This document shows positions 1 to 7,507 of a stretch of DNA of 64,000 nucleotides, one piece after another. Source of the stretch: Methyloligella sp. (GTDB lineage Bacteria > Pseudomonadota > Alphaproteobacteria > Rhizobiales > HXMU1428-3); assembly GCA_021604645.1 (NCBI GenBank), contig BQJJ01000006.1:141642-205641 (forward strand), read 5' to 3'. Both the position numbers and the translations under genes were made by a program. The notes below the pieces were generated by a model. It was not told the origin of the DNA. It searched no databases and saw nothing but the letters and a program-made list of their open reading frames with translations. Numbering within the stretch: position 1 is the first letter of the stretch; every line of letters begins with the position of its first letter.

Positions 1-647
1 ATGTCTCGTTGTGTCTGTCCGCTTAAACGTTTTAGGCGGCGCTGTGTTTGTCTTAAGCTTTTTCCTGATCCAGACATTGTCGCCTGTCGTAAAAGCGAAT
101 AAAACCAGTCCTGCAAATTTTGCGTAAAAACTCTATTCTGAGGCCGAACCTGTCTCCACTCCTCACTCATTCGTTCTTCAAAATTTAAAATTTTATCATT
201 GAGTAACTCATCACAACTCATCTGCCTAAAAGTTTCGAATAGGGCAGAGCCAATGACATCTTCTAAATCCAGTGTCCGATCTATGAAGTCTGTCATCGGG
301 CTTCCAGTTAGCTGCGTCCAGGCATCCGGATATATCGCTAGTGACAATGCATTGATAGCCCCAGGGTTGGAACTCACAACAGGCTTTGTTTGAGGGCCAC
401 TAAACGAAATTAGGGGCATGGGGTAATCAGAGTTAGCTAAATAAATTTCACCATCGAAAATCCAAGTGACCGTACACAAAGGAGAGGCTGGAAACCGATT
501 CATCCGTTCAGCCGCAGATAAGTTCAAAGATCGCGTATCTCGTAAAATATATCCAAAGGCAAAAGATGAGAGTTTTTTGGTCGGAGCAATAAATGCAGAT
601 GAGAGACCTTCATTCGCTAGAGGGAATCGCCGGCTAGTATCATTCAT
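1..647 (-). CDS. AraC-family transcriptional regulator (C-terminus cut by window edge)
   Basis: An open frame starts at the ATG at 647 and runs off the left edge, so only about 215 N-terminal residues are visible. The first ~170 residues look like the ligand or sensor region seen in AraC regulators of the DUF6597 type. The last visible residues (SLRQTQRRLKRLSGQTQRD) match the first helix-turn-helix of the AraC DNA-binding domain, where SLRxLQRRFRxxTGxSxxxF is usual. The gene is divergent from the hydrolase at 725 with 77 nt between them, so local control of that hydrolase is plausible but inferred. The family assignment rests on the HTH match and general layout; the ligand is unknown. Confidence 0.72.
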   Translation of the reverse strand, partial: MNDTSRRFPLANEGLSSAFIAPTKKLSSFAFGYILRDTRSLNLSAAERMNRFPASPLCTVTWIFDGEIYLANSDYPMPLISFSGPQTKPVVSSNPGAINALSLAIYPDAWTQLTGSPMTDFIDRTLDLEDVIGSALFETFRQMSCDELLNDKILNFEERMSEEWRQVRPQNRVFTQNLQDWFYSLLRQATMSGSGKSLRQTQRRLKRLSGQTQRD

Positions 648-724
648 GTCGTTTCGCTTCTATACTTTAAGTTCCATGGCAGGACTAACTATGTTTCACA
701 TTTTCGAAACAGGATAAGTAAGAT

Positions 725-1804
725 ATGCCAAAAATAGTCTTTAAGGGAAAGCTTAAATACCGTCTTCAAAGTTACCTAGCTCTTTCAAAAATTTCCAGTA
801 CCGTTCTCATTAAAAGATTATACAACAAGTCGCTTAATAGCGCGTGGCCTATTCTGTTTGAAATAGGGGTTTTGTTTTGGCGCAACCAATTTAACAGAGC
901 GTTTGAACATAAAGATATAAAAGAGGGGCGCGCTTACTTTGATAGCCTGATAACAACCACAGGCGAAACTTTTCCCGTAAATTCTGAGCCTTCAGAACCA
1001 AATGAACCACCTGGAGTTTGGTATGAACCGAGTAAGAAGAAACCAGACATTCATGCTCTCTATTTGCATGGCGGTGGATATACATTCAGATCAGATGTCT
1101 CTTCTTATTATGCTAAAGCACTCACTTCTTTGCTAGATGTGAGGCTGTTTAAGCCGCACTATCGTTTAACACCAGAAAACCCTCATCCAGCTCAGTTAGA
1201 AGATGCAGTTCAAGCTTATAAATATATGCTTGAAAAAAGTATCGACCACAAAAGGATTTTTTTAATTGGTGACTCAGCTGGCGGGCATTTAGTCTTGATG
1301 CTCTTACAGGAATTAAAGAAACAAAATTTACCCCGCCCCTTTTTATCGCTACCGCTTTGTCCATGGACAGATGTCGGCGAGCGAGGTGCAAGTTTGTTCG
1401 GCAATGACAAATACGACCTCGTGCAAGGATATATGGCCGTAAAGTTTGGTGAATGGTTGCAAGGCAATACAAGCTTTACCAGAGAACAATTGTCACCCAT
1501 ATCATATGACTACTCTGACCTAGGTCCCATATATATGCAAGCCGGTGGCAAAGAAATCCTAGTGGATATGATCCGTGATTTCGCCATAAAAACAAAATCA
1601 GATGGGACCGAAGTCATGCTCGATGTCTGGCCTGAAATGACCCATAATTTCCAAATGCATGGTGAAACCCACCCAGATAGCAAAGAGGCCTTCAAAAGAC
1701 TAAAAGAAATAATTCATCACAAGATACAACAAAATAAAACTTGGGATATATCCCCTCGAACAGAAGTGAGTAGCCAACAGTTTGTTGCATCACCTCAAGA
1801 ATAA
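725..1804 (+). CDS. alpha/beta hydrolase, HSL/esterase type
   Basis: A 359-residue protein of the hormone-sensitive-lipase-like alpha/beta hydrolase family. It has the oxyanion-hole motif HGGG at about residues 115-118 and the nucleophile elbow GDSAGG with Ser184. Candidate acid and base residues are Asp281 (in EILVDMIRD) and His307 (in EMTHNF), completing a Ser-Asp-His triad. Such enzymes hydrolyse short-chain carboxyl esters in the cytoplasm; the substrate here cannot be told. An N-terminal extension of ~100 residues precedes the core. An AGGATAAG stretch upstream may serve as the ribosome binding site. It lies between a divergent AraC regulator and a MarR gene. Confidence 0.85.
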   Translation: MPKIVFKGKLKYRLQSYLALSKISSTVLIKRLYNKSLNSAWPILFEIGVLFWRNQFNRAFEHKDIKEGRAYFDSLITTTGETFPVNSEPSEPNEPPGVWYEPSKKKPDIHALYLHGGGYTFRSDVSSYYAKALTSLLDVRLFKPHYRLTPENPHPAQLEDAVQAYKYMLEKSIDHKRIFLIGDSAGGHLVLMLLQELKKQNLPRPFLSLPLCPWTDVGERGASLFGNDKYDLVQGYMAVKFGEWLQGNTSFTREQLSPISYDYSDLGPIYMQAGGKEILVDMIRDFAIKTKSDGTEVMLDVWPEMTHNFQMHGETHPDSKEAFKRLKEIIHHKIQQNKTWDISPRTEVSSQQFVASPQE

Positions 1805-1834
1805 TCCCAATATGTAAAATTAAGAACATCAAAG

Positions 1835-1882
1835 ATTGTCCGACAATTTCTAGTTGACAACACATTGTCAAAATAATATATC
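1835..1882 (+). promoter_or_regulatory. putative promoter with two palindromic operators upstream of the MarR gene
   Basis: Two inverted repeats share a TTGTC/GACAA core. ATTGTC-C-GACAAT lies at 1835-1847 and TTGACAACACATTGTCAA at 1854-1871. The second contains TTGACA (1854-1859), which with TATATC at 1877-1882 and 17 nt between them forms a plausible sigma70-type promoter. MarR proteins usually bind such palindromes next to their own gene, so autorepression is likely. The sites and spacing are seen; binding is inferred. Confidence 0.55.
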
Positions 1883-1897
1883 TTTTAAGGAAACCGA

Positions 1898-2368
1898 ATG
1901 CAGCGTTCACCTGAAGCATTAGCAATAACGGAACTCATACTTGAAACGTTTCGTCTCAACGGCCAACTCCTGGAAGCCGGAGACCGGTTGACAGCGCCAC
2001 TAGGGCTAACCAGTGCCAGATGGCAAATTTTAGGAGCTATCGAAACTGAGGGGCAGTCTCTCACGGTTGCTCAAATTGGAAGACGAATGGGCCTCTCAAG
2101 GCAAGCCGTTCAGCGGATCGTTAATGACTTGGAAGCCAACGGATTTGTGAAACTAGAAGAGAACCCGGATCATAAAAGAGCAAAGCTTGTTGTGCTCACG
2201 CCATCCTGTCTCAAAACAATGCGTGAGTTAGATGAAATTCAAGGGGCTTGGGCAAATGAGTTGTCTGATGCTCTTTCAGAAACTGGATTGAGACGTGCGC
2301 TCAAACTGATGAAAGAAATACGAGAGCGATGCGCTTCAATTGAAGAAAAATATGCCAACAGAAGTTAG
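1898..2368 (+). CDS. MarR-family transcriptional regulator
   Basis: A 156-residue winged-helix protein. Residues ~55-75 (LTVAQIGRRMGLSRQAVQRI) form the helix-turn-helix, and the following wing carries the DHKRAK stretch typical of MarR. Such proteins dimerise and repress small operons until a phenolic or other ligand, or oxidation, releases them. The start is supported by AAGGA six nt upstream of the ATG. Two palindromes overlap its putative promoter (1835-1882). The next gene, an ABM-domain monooxygenase, begins 11 nt after the stop, so the two are almost certainly co-transcribed. The ligand is not predictable. Confidence 0.88.
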   Translation: MQRSPEALAITELILETFRLNGQLLEAGDRLTAPLGLTSARWQILGAIETEGQSLTVAQIGRRMGLSRQAVQRIVNDLEANGFVKLEENPDHKRAKLVVLTPSCLKTMRELDEIQGAWANELSDALSETGLRRALKLMKEIRERCASIEEKYANRS

Positions 2369-2379
2369 GAGAATAACCG

Positions 2380-2748
2380 ATGGTCAACTTTAAAGAACTC
2401 GATACAAATGTAACTCTTGCCGAACAAATGCAAGAAGAAGAAGGACCTATCGTCCTTGTTAATGTCTTTACAGTTGAGCCATCACAAGAAGACGAGTTGG
2501 TCAAAGCGTGGGCACGTGATGCAGACTTCATGAAAGCCCAGCCAGGCTATATCTCAACGCAAATGCATAAAGGCTTAGCTGGCAGCTCAACCTTTTTCAA
2601 TTATGCAATCTGGCAGGATGTCGAGAGCTTTCGAAATGCGTTCTCGAACCCAGAATTTCAAAAGCGCATCGCCGAGTATCCTTCAACTGCTGTCGCATCT
2701 CCGCATCTGTTCAAGAAGCTATCTATAAACAACCATTGCGTTGCTTAA
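2380..2748 (+). CDS. antibiotic biosynthesis monooxygenase (ABM) domain protein
   Basis: A 122-residue protein whose middle part (about residues 25-100) has the dimeric ferredoxin-like ABM fold. The pattern is a hydrophobic strand (IVLVNVFTV), a helix, the PGYISTQMHK strand, then the NYAIWQDVESFRNAF segment. Family members oxidise quinol-like or polyketide aromatics without cofactors, or act as small heme/quinone-binding proteins. AGGAG upstream supports the start. It follows the MarR gene by 11 nt, so a MarR-controlled detoxification operon is a reasonable inference. The substrate is unknown. Confidence 0.8.
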   Translation: MVNFKELDTNVTLAEQMQEEEGPIVLVNVFTVEPSQEDELVKAWARDADFMKAQPGYISTQMHKGLAGSSTFFNYAIWQDVESFRNAFSNPEFQKRIAEYPSTAVASPHLFKKLSINNHCVA

Positions 2749-2901
2749 AACAATCACTCTTTTTAAATCCTAACAAAGAGACCGATGTGAAAAGAATGTT
2801 AAACGCATTCGCAGTGCTCCTGTGCCTAATATATCAGTCTTTTAAGAGGCAAGATCTAAGAACTGGATGTTTGAAAGACCCGTTTGATTGAGGAGTTTAT
2901 G

Positions 2902-3459
2902 ATGCCTGCTAAAAGTACGAATACAAACTATGGCGCTGTTGCAATATCCATACATTGGATAAGTGCTGTACTCATTATTGCAGCCCTTATTTCCGGGTTT
3001 CGGGCAGCAAATGCAACTGACTTAGCAGTCAAAGTACAAGTCCTAAGCGTTCATGCACCGCTCGCAATTGCAGTTGTCTTCCTAATGCTAGGACGTCTCG
3101 CATGGTGGTGGTTTGCAGACAAAAAGCCTTCCCCTCTTGCGGACACGCCAAACTGGCAACATAAAAGCGCCACTGCTGTGCACAGGCTATTTTACATCGT
3201 GATTTTTGGTATGGGAGCAAGTGGCATCGGTATGTTAATCCTCTCTGGAGCCGGACCTATGATCTTCGGCGGTGCAGAAGGTCAATTGCCAGACTTTTGG
3301 AACTTCAAGCCACGCATTCCACACGCCATTGGAGCACGGTTAATGGTGATCTTGCTATTCCTTCACATTGGAGCAGCCCTATACCACCACTTCATCCTCC
3401 GCGACGGTATATTAAAGAGAATGCGGTTTGGTTCCGATAAGGGGTTAGTTGAAAAATAA
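2902..3459 (+). CDS. cytochrome b561-type membrane protein
   Basis: A 185-residue membrane protein with four hydrophobic segments and the bacterial cytochrome b561 signature. It has IHW in helix 1, VHAPLA in helix 2, an HRLFYIVIFGMG segment, and HAIGARLMVILLFLHIGAALYHH near the C-terminus, whose histidines would ligate two b hemes. Such proteins pass electrons from quinol or superoxide in the inner membrane. The start is placed at the ATG at 2902, because AGGAG at 2891-2895 is six nt upstream; a TTG at 2884 is open but overlaps the ribosome binding site. It is separated from the ABM gene by ~150 nt. Confidence 0.85.
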   Translation: MPAKSTNTNYGAVAISIHWISAVLIIAALISGFRAANATDLAVKVQVLSVHAPLAIAVVFLMLGRLAWWWFADKKPSPLADTPNWQHKSATAVHRLFYIVIFGMGASGIGMLILSGAGPMIFGGAEGQLPDFWNFKPRIPHAIGARLMVILLFLHIGAALYHHFILRDGILKRMRFGSDKGLVEK

Positions 3460-3544
3460 TTCAAAAAATTGGGGGGGAAAGCTTTTTTGAAGTATTAAAG
3501 AAAAGAGCATATTTCTTTTCGTTCTCTTTCTTCCTCACATGCGT

Positions 3545-5017
3545 TTATTCAAATAACAAAATCTCTTCATCAGGCCAAACGGACCAAACCTTTGACAGAA
3601 GCCAACGGGGATGAGAGGCCAGGGGCGGCGTTGTTTTAGTGAGTTCGTAACGAAAATTGTTTGTGGAACCACGATCATCTCGTTCAGTTGAAATTGAACA
3701 ATTGCAATCATCAATCATTGTAATGTCTGTGATCGTTTCAAGGTCAGGGCAATGGCTGGGTTCGCTTGCGTAAGACCCCAACATTGAATTGCGGTTAGGC
3801 GTCATCCACATAAGGCAGAAATTTCGCCACGCTAAATTATTATTGTGCTGTGCACTACGATATTTATCGTAATAAATTTCTGTTTGATTACGGTAGTTAG
3901 AAATCTCTTTAGATAATTCATAAGCATTTTTTTCAAGGTCTCTATAGGATGTTAGCGCTTCCCTCCATGTCTCTTGAGGAGTGTCTTCAATAAGGGAACG
4001 GTTTTTTAAAAATGTTTCCAGTTTTGACCGGATATTATCTTGCTCTGTTTTGTTCGCAATTTCCAAAAAACGGTCCGAATTTCGAATATAAGCACCATAG
4101 AGATTGGATTGCTTTTCGTCTGTAGATCTAACCGAGCGAGATAATCCAAGCATACGAACTGTATTATCAAAGGTACGAATAGTACGGCCTGCATTTTCAA
4201 AAGCTGTAACGGCCTCTTCTTTCTCTCCCAAAGCAAGGAGAGTAGAGCCTTCACATAAATAAAGCCAGCCAGCTGGTTCCATATCAATGAGAGCTTTGCC
4301 AAGGTGCTTTTTGAGGGTAGTTATAAGGTTTAAAACTTCCGCATAATCATGAGTTTGATAAGCCAGGAAGGCCTGATTGAGTGATGCTTCAATAGAGGCC
4401 AGTTCTTGATCATTAGGTTGCAGGTCAGCAATTTGATTATTGATGATCTCTTGCATAAGATCAAAAGGACTAGGTGTGCGTGGTTTAAAAAGACGCTCTG
4501 TAATTGTCTTGTCGGAATTTTTTTCAATGCCACTTAAAGTCATGAAAATTAGTGTTTTTCCACTTGGGCCAGTGAAACAACATTGAGAACTCAGCTCTTG
4601 AGCCGCTAATGAAAGCAGTGCTACACCATCACGAGCAGTGGCTTTAAACTTTGCTTCAGAAGCAAGCGAATATCCTTTGTCTCGAAGGGTCTCTCTAAAA
4701 TTTTTGGCGTCCTGAACAAGGGGCCCATCTAAAGAAGGGTTCTCATCACCCCATAAAAAACTGGTTCCATCAAATGTTCCAATAATTTGATAGCTAGCTT
4801 TAAGTTCCTTTTCGTCCTCAAAACCTAACTTAATGAGACCTTCAGCCTGAGACGCTTCCCAATATTGACAAAGCTCATTTGATATTTGAGTTTTTTGCCG
4901 AGATAAAAAAGCATTTGTTAAAGCCTGATAAAACTGACCAGAAGTTTCAATAGTCCTGTTATCGTAAAAAAATAATCGCCATGGTTTGGGTAGGGGTAAA
5001 GCATTAGATTCAGTCAT
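3545..5017 (-). CDS. protein of unknown function, DUF6882-like N-terminal region
   Basis: A 490-residue soluble protein without signal peptide or membrane segment. About residues 40-170 resemble the DUF6882 layout (AEGLIKLGF ... QIIGTFDGTSFLWGDENPSL ... AQELSSQCCF ... GKTLIFMTL). A helical middle region follows (~residues 200-300) with TPR-like character (DMEPAGWLYLCEGSTLLALGEKEEAVTAFENAGR). The last ~150 residues are charged and not recognised. No catalytic motif is visible. It stands alone on the minus strand and is followed downstream by a converging intergenic stretch. The domain resemblance is from memory of the family and only moderately sure. Confidence 0.6.
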   Translation of the reverse strand: MTESNALPLPKPWRLFFYDNRTIETSGQFYQALTNAFLSRQKTQISNELCQYWEASQAEGLIKLGFEDEKELKASYQIIGTFDGTSFLWGDENPSLDGPLVQDAKNFRETLRDKGYSLASEAKFKATARDGVALLSLAAQELSSQCCFTGPSGKTLIFMTLSGIEKNSDKTITERLFKPRTPSPFDLMQEIINNQIADLQPNDQELASIEASLNQAFLAYQTHDYAEVLNLITTLKKHLGKALIDMEPAGWLYLCEGSTLLALGEKEEAVTAFENAGRTIRTFDNTVRMLGLSRSVRSTDEKQSNLYGAYIRNSDRFLEIANKTEQDNIRSKLETFLKNRSLIEDTPQETWREALTSYRDLEKNAYELSKEISNYRNQTEIYYDKYRSAQHNNNLAWRNFCLMWMTPNRNSMLGSYASEPSHCPDLETITDITMIDDCNCSISTERDDRGSTNNFRYELTKTTPPLASHPRWLLSKVWSVWPDEEILLFE

Positions 5018-5125
5018 TTAAACAATCTTTTCTAACCAGTCATATCATCAATCAGAAGTGGTTAGGATGCCAGTAAGGCAAAAATGCGACATTGCCCCAT
5101 CGACTTATACTACGGTTTGCAGCGA

Positions 5126-5230
5126 CGGTTGCTGGTGGGCAACTGAAGGAGCAAAAAACTCGGTTGCTGGTGGGCAACTGAAGGAGCAAATAACTCGGTT
5201 GCTGGTGGGCATCTGAAGGAGCAAAAAACA
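5126..5230 (+). repeat. three tandem 35-nt hairpin modules (GGTTGC type)
   Basis: Three direct copies of a 35-nt unit begin at 5126, 5161 and 5196. Each has CGGTTGC, a short loop, GGGCAACTGAAGGAGC and an A-rich tail. GTTGC and GCAAC pair into a small stem, weakened by GCATC in unit 3. The array ends one base before the mbfA stop codon. The same module recurs at 10341, 24172, 32116 and 32300, always in this orientation. Confidence 0.9.
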
Positions 5231-5231
5231 A

Positions 5232-6188
5232 TCAAGCATTCCCGATTAATATGCCGGCCGCAAACACAATGAGCCCCCCGACTACAATCTCAAACGCCGC
5301 GCGTAAGAATTTCGTGTCCATATATTTCGCTCTGATCCAGGCAATCACCCAAAGTTCAATGAGCACAACCAGTATAGCGATCACCGTCGCCCAGTAAAAA
5401 TCAGGGATGAGATAAGGAATGGTATGACCAAGTCCGCCAATCGCTGTCATGAGCCCAGTAATCCAGCCTCGAATAACAGGGCTACCACGACCAGATATTA
5501 TCCCGTCGTCAGACATCGCCTCAGTAAACCCCATGGAAATACCAGCGCCAACAGATGCGGCCGTACCAACCAGGAAAGTCTCCCACGTGCTTTGCGTGGC
5601 AAAAGCCGCCGCGAAAACAGGGGCAAGGGTTGAGACAGAGCCATCCATCAACCCCGCCAAGCCAGGTTGCACATATTGCAAAACAAAAAATCGTTTTGCT
5701 GTTTCCTCTTCACTATCAAGCGTTTCTTTATCAAGATGAGTTTCAGTTAAGCGCTCAGCTAAACTTTCATGCTCGCGCTCCGCGATGGCCAAATCTCCAA
5801 GCAGTTTCCTAATGGCTGTGTCACTAGTTCGCTCTAAAGCGTTTTCATAAAACCGGCGCGTTTCATATTCGATCAGTTCAGCTTGCTCACGCACAGCATC
5901 TAGACGAAGTGGCGTCGCAAGCCATATCGGCTTATGTTTGATAAAGCCTTTAACATCACTAGAGCGAATGAGAGGAATGGTCGTGCCAAATTTTTCTTCA
6001 AATGTATCAAGGAGCATCCGCCGGTGTTCATTCTCTTCTAAGGCAAGCTCTTCAAAAACTTTGGCAGAGCCAGGAAAATCAGCCCGTAAACCATCCGCAT
6101 AGGTTAGGTAAATACGTCCATGTTCTTCTTCCATAGAAATAGCCAGGGCCAAAAGCTCTTTTTCACTTAATTCAGAAAAACGTTTCAT
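5232..6188 (-). CDS. mbfA: membrane-bound ferritin / iron exporter MbfA
   Basis: A 318-residue fusion of an N-terminal rubrerythrin-like ferritin domain (residues ~5-150) and a C-terminal VIT1/CCC1-type membrane domain (~165-318). The ferritin part shows the iron-ligand pattern EEEH, then EENEH, later EYE and AEREH. This is the MbfA architecture described in Bradyrhizobium and Agrobacterium, where it exports iron and protects against iron-dependent peroxide stress. The start is placed at ATG 6188, because GGAG lies six nt upstream; an in-frame TTG at 6203 precedes that site. A perfect Irr box at 6295-6311 gives the expected iron regulation. Hairpin modules abut the stop codon. Confidence 0.93.
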   Translation of the reverse strand: MKRFSELSEKELLALAISMEEEHGRIYLTYADGLRADFPGSAKVFEELALEENEHRRMLLDTFEEKFGTTIPLIRSSDVKGFIKHKPIWLATPLRLDAVREQAELIEYETRRFYENALERTSDTAIRKLLGDLAIAEREHESLAERLTETHLDKETLDSEEETAKRFFVLQYVQPGLAGLMDGSVSTLAPVFAAAFATQSTWETFLVGTAASVGAGISMGFTEAMSDDGIISGRGSPVIRGWITGLMTAIGGLGHTIPYLIPDFYWATVIAILVVLIELWVIAWIRAKYMDTKFLRAAFEIVVGGLIVFAAGILIGNA

Positions 6189-6294
6189 TGGCCTCTCCAA
6201 CAAATTAGGGGCTAAAATTTAATGAACCCACGATTGGGTCAGTGACTATCTTTCGCAGTATCTTAAATAAGAATAATCGATAAGGCTATATGTT

Positions 6295-6311
6295 TTTAGA
6301 ACAATTCTAAA
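6295..6311. promoter_or_regulatory. Irr iron-control element (ICE box) of mbfA
   Basis: The 17-nt sequence TTTAGAACAATTCTAAA is a perfect palindrome (7 + 3 + 7) and matches the published ICE consensus TTTAGAA-N3-TTCTAAA bound by Irr in Rhizobiales and Rhodobacterales. It lies about 107 nt upstream of the mbfA start. Irr usually represses mbfA when iron is scarce. The match is seen; the regulation is family knowledge. Confidence 0.88.
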
Positions 6312-6449
6312 TAACATGTAAATAAACTAGAAATGATCAAGCTTCATGTGACAAGCAAGTATTTTTCAATAATTCTATCCTACAAAAGAAATCAGGCCCT
6401 ATAGTTGAGTTAAGAGCTCAATTATAAAAACGATTACAGGAACCCGGCA

Positions 6450-7322
6450 ATGGCAATTGTGAATAGATTTTTGGATCCGTTAAGTGATTGGATAGCAGCA
6501 AGGCTTGAAACAACCTCAAGCGGCTACGAACCTTTCACCCCCTCAGACCCAACAACACTTTCAAGAATCTTAACGCCAGGCGATATTTTACTCGTTGAGG
6601 GAAATCAAAAGGTCTCATCTGCGATTAAATATTTAACCCAGTCTACATGGTCACATGCTGCAATTTATGTCGGAGAAGCTCTCTATAACGGAAACGGCTA
6701 TAGTCACGAAGAGCCAGTGACCACAGCGATTGACCCAAAATTCAAGGAAGGGCAACTATGTTTAATAGAAGTTGAGTTAGGCCTGGGCTGCATCGCTGTG
6801 CCCCTTTCAAAATATGAAACCTATAACACGAGAATTTGCCGCCCCTTGAACCTAACACCGGAAGATCGCGCAACAGTCATTAATTTTATGATTGGAAATC
6901 TAGGCATTAAATATGACACGCGCAATATTTTGGATTTGGCTAGGTATCTCTTTCCAACTCCTCCTATTCCAGTGAGGTGGCGGCGGCGGATGTTACAACT
7001 TGGCTCTGGAGAACCAACAAGAGCTATATGTTCAACCCTCATCGCACAAGCCTTTCAAAAAGTTCAATATCCGATTTTACCGCGAATAGAGCGCGTAAAA
7101 GGGCAAAAAAGATCAACAAGCGCCTATAGTCGCCGAGAAATTCTACACATTCGCCATCACAGCCTGTTTGCCCCTCGAGATTTCGACATTTCTCCCTACT
7201 TCGCCGTTATTAAACCAACAATCGAATATGGGTTTGACTACAAACGCGTCAATTGGGCCCCGTCTCAAGAAAGTAAGAAAGAGACAAAAATTCCGGATGA
7301 AGAAGGTAAAGCAACGAGTTAG
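6450..7322 (+). CDS. YiiX/YebB-like permuted papain-fold protein (DUF830 type)
   Basis: A 290-residue protein with the layout of the circularly permuted NlpC/P60 (YiiX, DUF830) superfamily. LTPGDILLVEG occurs at ~residues 41-51, a probable catalytic histidine in STWSHAAIYVG (~residues 67-77), and a cysteine in AICSTLIAQAF (~residues 191-201). Such proteins are cysteine hydrolases acting on peptides or acyl groups, usually at the envelope; no clear signal peptide is seen here. AGGA upstream of the ATG supports the start. It is divergent from mbfA with the Irr box between them, so Irr could affect it too, but the box is closer to mbfA expectations. Confidence 0.75.
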   Translation: MAIVNRFLDPLSDWIAARLETTSSGYEPFTPSDPTTLSRILTPGDILLVEGNQKVSSAIKYLTQSTWSHAAIYVGEALYNGNGYSHEEPVTTAIDPKFKEGQLCLIEVELGLGCIAVPLSKYETYNTRICRPLNLTPEDRATVINFMIGNLGIKYDTRNILDLARYLFPTPPIPVRWRRRMLQLGSGEPTRAICSTLIAQAFQKVQYPILPRIERVKGQKRSTSAYSRREILHIRHHSLFAPRDFDISPYFAVIKPTIEYGFDYKRVNWAPSQESKKETKIPDEEGKATS

Positions 7323-7373
7323 AGCGTTCTGCCCAAAAGTGAATTCGGTTTTGGGTAAAGAGAAATGCTCTAG
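7321..7373 (+). repeat. Rhizobiales-type small palindromic repeat, copy 1
   Basis: Nested stems: outer GAGC...GCTC and inner CCCAAAA / TTTTGGG around GTGAATTCGG. The core (AAAAGTGAATTCGGTTTT) resembles the common Rhizobiales repeat built on AAAAGTGGGAACCGGTTTT. A second copy with different outer arms lies at 63653-63697. The repeat begins at the stop codon of the preceding YiiX-like gene. Confidence 0.7.
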
Positions 7374-7507
7374 AGGCTAACCCCTAAGTGCATTTTGGAT
7401 CAGATTCACGTCTCTTTTTCTAAAATCACTCGATAAATCGACAAAAAACTTGTGCCGAGTGCATCAAACTCTTGGCGATAACAAAAAAGGGTGATATTTC
7501 TCGCCCC

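Noticed and set aside
199..717. Two small plus-strand frames at 199-393 and 466-717
   Set aside because: They are antisense to the AraC-type coding frame, which shows a recognisable helix-turn-helix motif and continuous coding character.
5126..5230. Possible CRISPR array (35-36 nt direct repeats here, at 10341 and at 24172)
   Set aside because: Units follow each other directly without unique spacers, and no cas genes are present.
7472..7507. Extended lepA start at TTG 7472
   Set aside because: The added residues are not LepA-like, while the ATG at 7508 gives the usual N-terminus.
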